From Lentzea waywayandensis (GTDB lineage: Bacteria > Actinomycetota > Actinomycetes > Mycobacteriales > Pseudonocardiaceae), in contig NZ_FOYL01000016.1 in the NCBI RefSeq assembly GCF_900115955.1, positions 115,693-179,692 of the forward strand: DNA of 64,000 nucleotides, given 5' to 3'. The position numbers and the translations under genes are program-made. The notes under the pieces were generated by a model. That model was given only the letters and a program-made list of their open reading frames with translations, was not told where the DNA came from and did no database searches. Shown one piece after another: positions 59,651 to 64,000 of this stretch. Numbering within the stretch: the first letter of the stretch is position 1; every line of letters starts with the position of its first letter.

Positions 59651-60471
59651 CCCGCGACCGCCGCCGTCAGCGCACGACCGGTCAGCACACGGGCCAGGTT
59701 GTCCTTGTAGCCGTCGCCGGCCGACGCCCGCAGCGCCGCCTCGGAGATCACCTCGGCGGAAGCGGGCTGCCCGACCAGGGCCGCCTCGACCTCGAACGCG
59801 CGCAGCGGCCCGGACCCCACGTTCGTGAGGCCGACCCGAGCGGCGGAGATGGCTCCGCCGCTGACCTGCACGGCCGCCGCGACCGCGACGATCGACCACG
59901 CCTGCGCGACCCGGTTGAGCTTCTCGTAGTGCGCGCCCCAGCCGGTGAACTTCGGCACGCGGACGTCGATCAGGATCTCGTCGGGAGCCAGCGCCGTCGT
60001 GAAGTAGTCGACGAAGAACTCCGACGCGGGCACCTCCCGCCGCCCGCCTGGACCGGCGATGATCATCACCGCGTCCAGTGCCAGCGCGGGTGCCAGCAGG
60101 TCGCCCGCCGGGTCCGCGTGGCACAGCGAGCCGCCGAACGTGCCGCGGTGCCGGATCTGCGGGTCGGCCACCGTGTCCGTGACCAGCTTCAGCAGCAACG
60201 CGTGGTCGTGGATCAGGTGATCGCGCTGCACCTCGTAATGCGTGGTCATGGCACCGATGAGCAACGAGTCGCCGTCGTCGCGCACGCCCGTCAGCTCGGT
60301 CAGGCCGCCGATGTCGATCAACGCCGTGGGCGCCGCCAGCCGCATGCGCAGCACCGGCACGAGCGACTGCCCGCCCGCGATGACCTTGGCGTCCTCGCCC
60401 TCCTCGGCGAGCATCCGCACGGCTTCGTCCACTGTGGACGGGAACAGGTACTTGAACTCCGCCGGGATCAC
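59647..60471 (-). CDS. coxM: Molybdenum hydroxylase FAD subunit (CoxM family)
   Basis: 274 residues. FAD-binding motifs are AGGQSLVPVLRMR (about 31-43) and RHRGTFGGSLCHADPAGD (about 107-124), both landmarks of the CoxM/xanthine dehydrogenase medium subunit. It passes electrons from the 2Fe-2S subunit to an acceptor. ATG at 60471 overlaps the coxL stop by 4 bases, and its own stop overlaps coxG. Part of xdhC-coxS-coxL-coxM-coxG. Confidence 0.9.
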   Translation of the reverse strand: MIPAEFKYLFPSTVDEAVRMLAEEGEDAKVIAGGQSLVPVLRMRLAAPTALIDIGGLTELTGVRDDGDSLLIGAMTTHYEVQRDHLIHDHALLLKLVTDTVADPQIRHRGTFGGSLCHADPAGDLLAPALALDAVMIIAGPGGRREVPASEFFVDYFTTALAPDEILIDVRVPKFTGWGAHYEKLNRVAQAWSIVAVAAAVQVSGGAISAARVGLTNVGSGPLRAFEVEAALVGQPASAEVISEAALRASAGDGYKDNLARVLTGRALTAAVAG

Positions 60472-62894
60472 GACTGTCCTCCCTGCGCGTCGATCGAACC
60501 GAGCCCACCCGCGGCCACTTCGCCCGCGCCTTCATCCGGCCGGCCCTGCAGAGCGGTCCACACGCGTTCCGGCGACATCGGCATCTCGATGTCCCGCACG
60601 CCCAGGTGCCGCACGGCGTCCAGCACGCTGTTCACCACGGCCGGCGTGGAGGCGATCGTGCCCGCCTCGCCGACTCCCTTGGCGCCCAACGGGTTGGACG
60701 TCGCCGGTGTCGTGGTGCGGTCCGTGAGGAACGCCGGTAGATCCGCCGCGGACGGCACGAGGTAGTCGGCGAACGTCGCCGTCGTCAGCGTGCCCATCTC
60801 GTCGTGCGTGGCTTCTTCGTACAACGCCTGCGCGATGCCCTGCGCCAGCCCGCCGTGCACCTGACCGTCGACGATCAACGGGTTCATGACCGTGCCGACG
60901 TCGTCCACGGCGACGTACCTGCTGATCCGCACCATGCCCGTCTCGGTGTCGACTTCCGTTGCGCACAAATGGGTTCCGTGCGGGAACGAGAAGTTGTCCG
61001 GGTCGAACGTGGCGTCGGCGTCCATGCCGGGTTCCATGCCCTCGGGCAGGTCGTGCGCGACGTGCGCGGCCAGCACGACGTCACCCAGAGTCCGCACGGT
61101 CGACGTGCCGCGAACGGAGAACGAGCCGGCAGCGAACTCCACGTCCGACTCGTCGCACTCCATCATGTGCGCGGCCAGAGTCCGTGCCTTCGCGAGCACC
61201 TTCTCCGCCGCGTGCACCAGAGCGGTACCGCCGACGGCCAGCGAACGCGAGCCGTAGCTGTCCATGCCCTTGTGCGACGTGGCCGTGTCGCCGTGCAGCA
61301 CCTCGACGTCCTCGAACGGCACGCCGAGCCGGTCGGCGACGATCTGCGACCACACCGTCTCGTGGCCCTGCCCGTGCGGTGAGGTCCCGGTGATCACCTC
61401 GACCTTGCCGGTGGGCAGCATGCGGATCGACGCGGTCTCCCACCCGCCCGCGGCATAGCGCAAAGCGCCCAGCACGCGGGACGGCGCGAGGCCGCACATC
61501 TCGGTGTAGGTGGAGATCCCGATGCCGAGCTGCACCACAGAACCGGCCGCACGGCGCCGCGCCTGTTCCTCGCGCAGTTCCTCGTACCCGAACAGTTCCA
61601 TCGCGCGAGCCGTCGCGGCCTCGTAGTTGCCGGAGTCGTAGGTGAGCCCGGCGACCGTGTTGAACGGGAACTCCTCGTGCTTGATCCAGTTCAGCTCACG
61701 GATCTTCATCGGCTCCATGCCGAGCTCGACCGCGAGCTCGTCCATCATCCGCTCGATCGCGAACGTGGCCTCGGGCCGTCCGGCGCCGCGATAGGCGTCC
61801 GTGGGCACCTTGTTCGTGAACACGTTGGTGCACACGAACCGGTAGGCGGCGAACTTGTAGATCGAGTTGAACATGAACGCGCCCAGGATCGGCACACCCG
61901 GCGTGACCAGGCGCAGGTACGCGCCCATGTCGGCGAGCAGCTCGACCTTCAGGCCGGTCACGGTGCCGTCGCGGCGGGCGGCCAGCGTGAGCTTCTGGAT
62001 CTGGTCGCGGCCGTGGTGCGCGGACAGCATCGACTCGGTGCGCGACTCCGTCCACTTCACCGGACGGCCCATCCGGCGCGCGACCAGCAGGCACAGCACC
62101 TCTTCCGGCGTGACCTGGAGCTTGCCGCCGAACCCGCCGCCGACGTCCGGCGCGATCACCCGGAGCTTGTGCTCGGCGATGCCCGTGACGGCCGACAGCA
62201 TCCAGCGCAGGATGTGCGGGATCTGCGTGGCCGACCAGACCGTGTACATGCCCGCGGCGGGGGCCACGACGACCGAACGCGGTTCCATGAACGCCGGGAT
62301 CAGCCGCTGCTGCTTGAACGTCCGCTCGATCACGACCTCGGCCGAGGCGATCTCGTCCTCGACGTTGGTCCCGGCCCCTGCCTCGGCGGAGTCGAAGATC
62401 CACGTGGCGCACTTGTTCGTGCCGAGGTCGGCGTGCACGAGATCGTTGTCCTGCAACGCTTCTTCCATGTCGAGCACGACCGGCAGCTCGTCGTAGTCGA
62501 TGTCGATGGCCTCCAGCGCGTCCGCGGCCCGGTACGCGCTGTCGGCGATCACCAGGGCGACGGCCTCACCGGCGAAGTTGACCTGTCCGACAGCCAGCGC
62601 GGGCGCGGGCGGGGCCTTCATGTCCTCGGTGATCGGCCACGCGCAGGGCAGAGATCCCTGCTCCGCGGCGAAGTCCTCGCCGGTCAGCACCACGGCCACA
62701 CCGGGCATCGACGTCGCGCGGCTGACGTCGATGTTGGTGATGCGGGCGTGCGCGATGGGGCTGCGCAGCACCGCCATGTGCAGCATGCCGGTCAGCTGGA
62801 GGTTGTCGGTCCACGTGGTCTGGCCGGTGATCAGCCGTGCGTCCTCCTTGCGGAGCCGGGCCCTGCCGATCTCCGGTTCCGCGGTGGCGGTCAT
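60468..62894 (-). CDS. coxL: Molybdenum hydroxylase large subunit, form II (AYRGAGR) CoxL family
   Basis: 808 residues. Molybdopterin-binding GGGFGGK lies at 252-258, the active-site loop is AYRGAGR at 367-373, and the catalytic Glu is in KGVGEAGT near residue 750. True (form I) CO dehydrogenase has AYXCSFR with the Cu-binding Cys; here that Cys is missing, so this is a form II enzyme whose substrate is probably not CO but another carbonyl or N-heterocycle. Needs Mo-molybdopterin cytosine dinucleotide, which links to the moa genes at 25-30 kb. ATG at 62894 overlaps coxS by 4 bases. Confidence 0.92.
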   Translation of the reverse strand: MTATAEPEIGRARLRKEDARLITGQTTWTDNLQLTGMLHMAVLRSPIAHARITNIDVSRATSMPGVAVVLTGEDFAAEQGSLPCAWPITEDMKAPPAPALAVGQVNFAGEAVALVIADSAYRAADALEAIDIDYDELPVVLDMEEALQDNDLVHADLGTNKCATWIFDSAEAGAGTNVEDEIASAEVVIERTFKQQRLIPAFMEPRSVVVAPAAGMYTVWSATQIPHILRWMLSAVTGIAEHKLRVIAPDVGGGFGGKLQVTPEEVLCLLVARRMGRPVKWTESRTESMLSAHHGRDQIQKLTLAARRDGTVTGLKVELLADMGAYLRLVTPGVPILGAFMFNSIYKFAAYRFVCTNVFTNKVPTDAYRGAGRPEATFAIERMMDELAVELGMEPMKIRELNWIKHEEFPFNTVAGLTYDSGNYEAATARAMELFGYEELREEQARRRAAGSVVQLGIGISTYTEMCGLAPSRVLGALRYAAGGWETASIRMLPTGKVEVITGTSPHGQGHETVWSQIVADRLGVPFEDVEVLHGDTATSHKGMDSYGSRSLAVGGTALVHAAEKVLAKARTLAAHMMECDESDVEFAAGSFSVRGTSTVRTLGDVVLAAHVAHDLPEGMEPGMDADATFDPDNFSFPHGTHLCATEVDTETGMVRISRYVAVDDVGTVMNPLIVDGQVHGGLAQGIAQALYEEATHDEMGTLTTATFADYLVPSAADLPAFLTDRTTTPATSNPLGAKGVGEAGTIASTPAVVNSVLDAVRHLGVRDIEMPMSPERVWTALQGRPDEGAGEVAAGGLGSIDAQGGQS

Positions 62895-63424
62895 TCGCCA
62901 CCTACCGGCTGCTTCGAGCTGACGTGCTCGTCGCTGTGCTGTTCCTGCTTGGGGCCGGCGCCGGGTTTCATCCGCTGCGCGGCGTCCTGAACCGCGCGCA
63001 CGATGTTCTGGTAGCCCGTACAGCGGCAGAGGTTGCCCTCCAGGCCTTTGCGCACGGTCTCGTCGTCGGGATCCGACTCGTCGGCGAGCAGGTCGATCGC
63101 CTGCATGATCATGCCGGGCGTGCAGAACCCGCACTGCAACGCGTGGTTGGAGTGGAACGCCTCCTGCACCGGATGCAGCTTGCCGTCACGGGCGAGGCCT
63201 TCGATGGTGGTGACCTCGTGCCCGTTCGCCTGCACGGCGAGCATCTGGCACGACTTCACGCTGTGCCCATCGAGGTGGACAGTGCAGGCGCCGCAGTTGC
63301 CGGTGTCGCAACCGACGACGGTGCCGGTCTTGCCCAAACGCTCCCTCAGGTAGTGCACGAGCAGGAGGCGGGGTTCGACCTCGTCGGCGTAGGTCACTCC
63401 GTCGACGTTGACCGAGATGTGCAT
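62891..63424 (-). CDS. coxS: Molybdenum hydroxylase 2Fe-2S subunit (CoxS family)
   Basis: 177 residues, slightly longer than usual. Plant-type ferredoxin cluster cysteines 39, 44, 47 and 59 (GCDTGNCGACTV, SCQ) and the second cluster cysteines 98, 101, 133 and 135 (CGFCTPG, NLCRCTGY) are all present. It carries electrons from the Mo site in CoxL to FAD in CoxM. The last 25 residues (after about 150) are a polar tail. ATG at 63424 with a GGGAGGG upstream. The gap to xdhC (80 bp) holds a hairpin and a palindrome. Confidence 0.93.
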   Translation of the reverse strand: MHISVNVDGVTYADEVEPRLLLVHYLRERLGKTGTVVGCDTGNCGACTVHLDGHSVKSCQMLAVQANGHEVTTIEGLARDGKLHPVQEAFHSNHALQCGFCTPGMIMQAIDLLADESDPDDETVRKGLEGNLCRCTGYQNIVRAVQDAAQRMKPGAGPKQEQHSDEHVSSKQPVGGE

Positions 63425-63452
63425 TGAAACCCTCCCAGGGTGGTGGGCATTC

Positions 63453-63468
63453 AGTGACGAGGGTCACT
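63453..63468. promoter_or_regulatory. Operator-like palindrome before coxS
   Basis: AGTGAC-GAGG-GTCACT with 6-bp arms, 29 bp upstream of the coxS start. Position fits a regulator site of the cox operon; the binding protein is unknown. Confidence 0.4.
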
Positions 63469-63487
63469 TCAGCTTGCTCCCTGTTTG

Positions 63488-63503
63488 CGGGTTCAACAAC
63501 CCG
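63488..63503 (-). terminator. Small hairpin after xdhC
   Basis: CGGGTT-CAAC-AACCCG, 6-bp arms, 2 bp downstream of the xdhC stop (minus strand). It may slow or end xdhC transcripts before coxS. The core GTTCAACAA resembles the repeats in the FAD oxidoreductase gene. Confidence 0.45.
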
Positions 63504-63504
63504 A

Positions 63505-64000
63505 TCAACGATGAATCGGGTCTTCGATCTCGGTCAGCCGGCGCCCGGTTCCCTTCCACCGCAAGGAGATGATCTCGGCGGCAATCGCAACTGCGGTCTC
63601 TTCCGGGGTTCTGGCGCCGAGATCGAGCCCAATAGGCGACGACAACGCCGTAAGTTCGGATTCGGTCAGACCCGCTTCCCGCAACCGTTCCAGCCGATCT
63701 TCGTGCGTGCGCCGGGACCCCATCGCTCCGATGTAGCCGACCTTGAGTCGCAACGCGACTTCCAGCAGCGGCACGTCGAACTTCGGATCGTGCGTGAGAA
63801 CGGCGATCACCGTGCGTTCGTCGAGCTTGGACGCTTCGCCTTCGAGGTACTTGTGCGGCCAGGCGACGACGACCTCGTCCGCCTCCGGAAAACGACTGCG
63901 GGTCGCGAAGACCGGTCGCGCGTCGCAGACGGTGACCCGGTAGCCGAGGAACGCGCCGAGCCGGGCCATCGCGGCGGCGAAGTCGATCGCGCCGAACACG
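63505..64000 (-). CDS. XdhC/CoxI-family maturation protein, N-terminus cut by window edge
   Basis: C-terminal 164 residues are visible. Rossmann-type segment FGAIDFAAAMARLGAFLGYRV is partly at the edge, then VVVAWPHKYL, IAVLTHDPKFDVPLLEVAL and YIGAMGSRRTHEDRLERL, all landmarks of the XdhC C-terminal domain. The C-terminus has SPIGLDLGARTPEETAVAIAAEI. XdhC/CoxI proteins bind the molybdenum cofactor and load or sulfurate it into hydroxylases such as CoxL. The gene precedes coxS in the same direction. The start lies to the right of the window. Confidence 0.9.
   Translation of the reverse strand, partial: VFGAIDFAAAMARLGAFLGYRVTVCDARPVFATRSRFPEADEVVVAWPHKYLEGEASKLDERTVIAVLTHDPKFDVPLLEVALRLKVGYIGAMGSRRTHEDRLERLREAGLTESELTALSSPIGLDLGARTPEETAVAIAAEIISLRWKGTGRRLTEIEDPIHR

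Overview
This is a 64-kb piece of a high-GC actinobacterial chromosome. The strong G/C third-position bias, GTG starts, 4-base gene overlaps, apparently leaderless starts, DUF2530/DUF2771/DUF3027/DUF3558 proteins, an Rpf/LysM protein and an NIT-domain conservon all point to Actinomycetota. The protein flavour suggests Pseudonocardiales (Lentzea, Saccharothrix or Amycolatopsis type); this is inference. From memory, much of 4-47 kb follows the gene content of Mycobacterium tuberculosis Rv0861c-Rv0883c: DUF2530, MarR, DUF3027, MFS, DUF2771 and a long Csp, then moaA-moaD-rpfA-moaE-mog-moaC, a helicase-associated protein and XPB. This appears to be an old, conserved core block with species-specific insertions. 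No rRNA, tRNA, CRISPR array, prophage or intact insertion sequence was seen.

Layout. 0-12 kb: a partial membrane protein, an ABC-F ATPase, superoxide dismutase, a Phd/RelE-type toxin-antitoxin pair, a purine permease, MarR plus an exporter, a cupin/TetR divergent pair with two clear operators, and a sacsin-like ATPase with DUF3027. 12-25 kb: glutaminyl cyclase lipoprotein, MFS protein, DUF2771, HD phosphohydrolase, cold-shock protein, HAD, TetR, Nramp transporter, oxidoreductase, YccF, VOC, DUF3558, acyl-CoA synthetase, PPP-type phosphatase, NagD-type HAD and MarR. 25-34 kb: molybdenum cofactor genes in two arms (moaA-moaD on +, moaC-mog-moaE on -) around an Rpf gene with a perfect Crp/GlxR-type site; then malic enzyme and the XPB partner protein. 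34-47 kb: an odd Val/Asp/Ala-rich secreted protein, a complete conservon (NIT-HAMP kinase, roadblock, DUF742, GTPase), a divergent orphan NMT1-like binding lipoprotein, five tandem membrane-anchored eight-cysteine paralogues, and the XPB helicase. 47-52 kb: a phosphonate uptake/degradation cluster under a GntR regulator. 52-59 kb: a double-domain serine protease, a two-component system with a lipoprotein, MenC, Uma2 and CapA. 59-64 kb: a molybdenum hydroxylase operon (xdhC-coxS-coxL-coxM-coxG) of the AYRGAGR (form II) type.

How parts fit together. The moa genes make the cofactor needed by the Cox-type hydroxylase at the right end. In the phosphonate cluster PhnDCE would import a substrate, the FAD enzyme could oxidise it to phosphonoacetaldehyde and the PhnX-like HAD could split C-P; palindromes over and near the divergent starts are the likely GntR sites. 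The conservon kinase has a nitrate/nitrite-type sensor domain and sits back-to-back with a solute-binding lipoprotein, which suggests a signalling pair.

The best candidates for new biology are the five-gene family whose products each carry two copies of a four-cysteine module (41.7-45.1 kb), and the seven in-frame 24-bp palindromic repeats inserted in the FAD oxidoreductase (49.12-49.29 kb). Next come two perfect inverted-repeat elements (19.72-19.82 and 28.31-28.44 kb) and the sensor/binding-protein pair.
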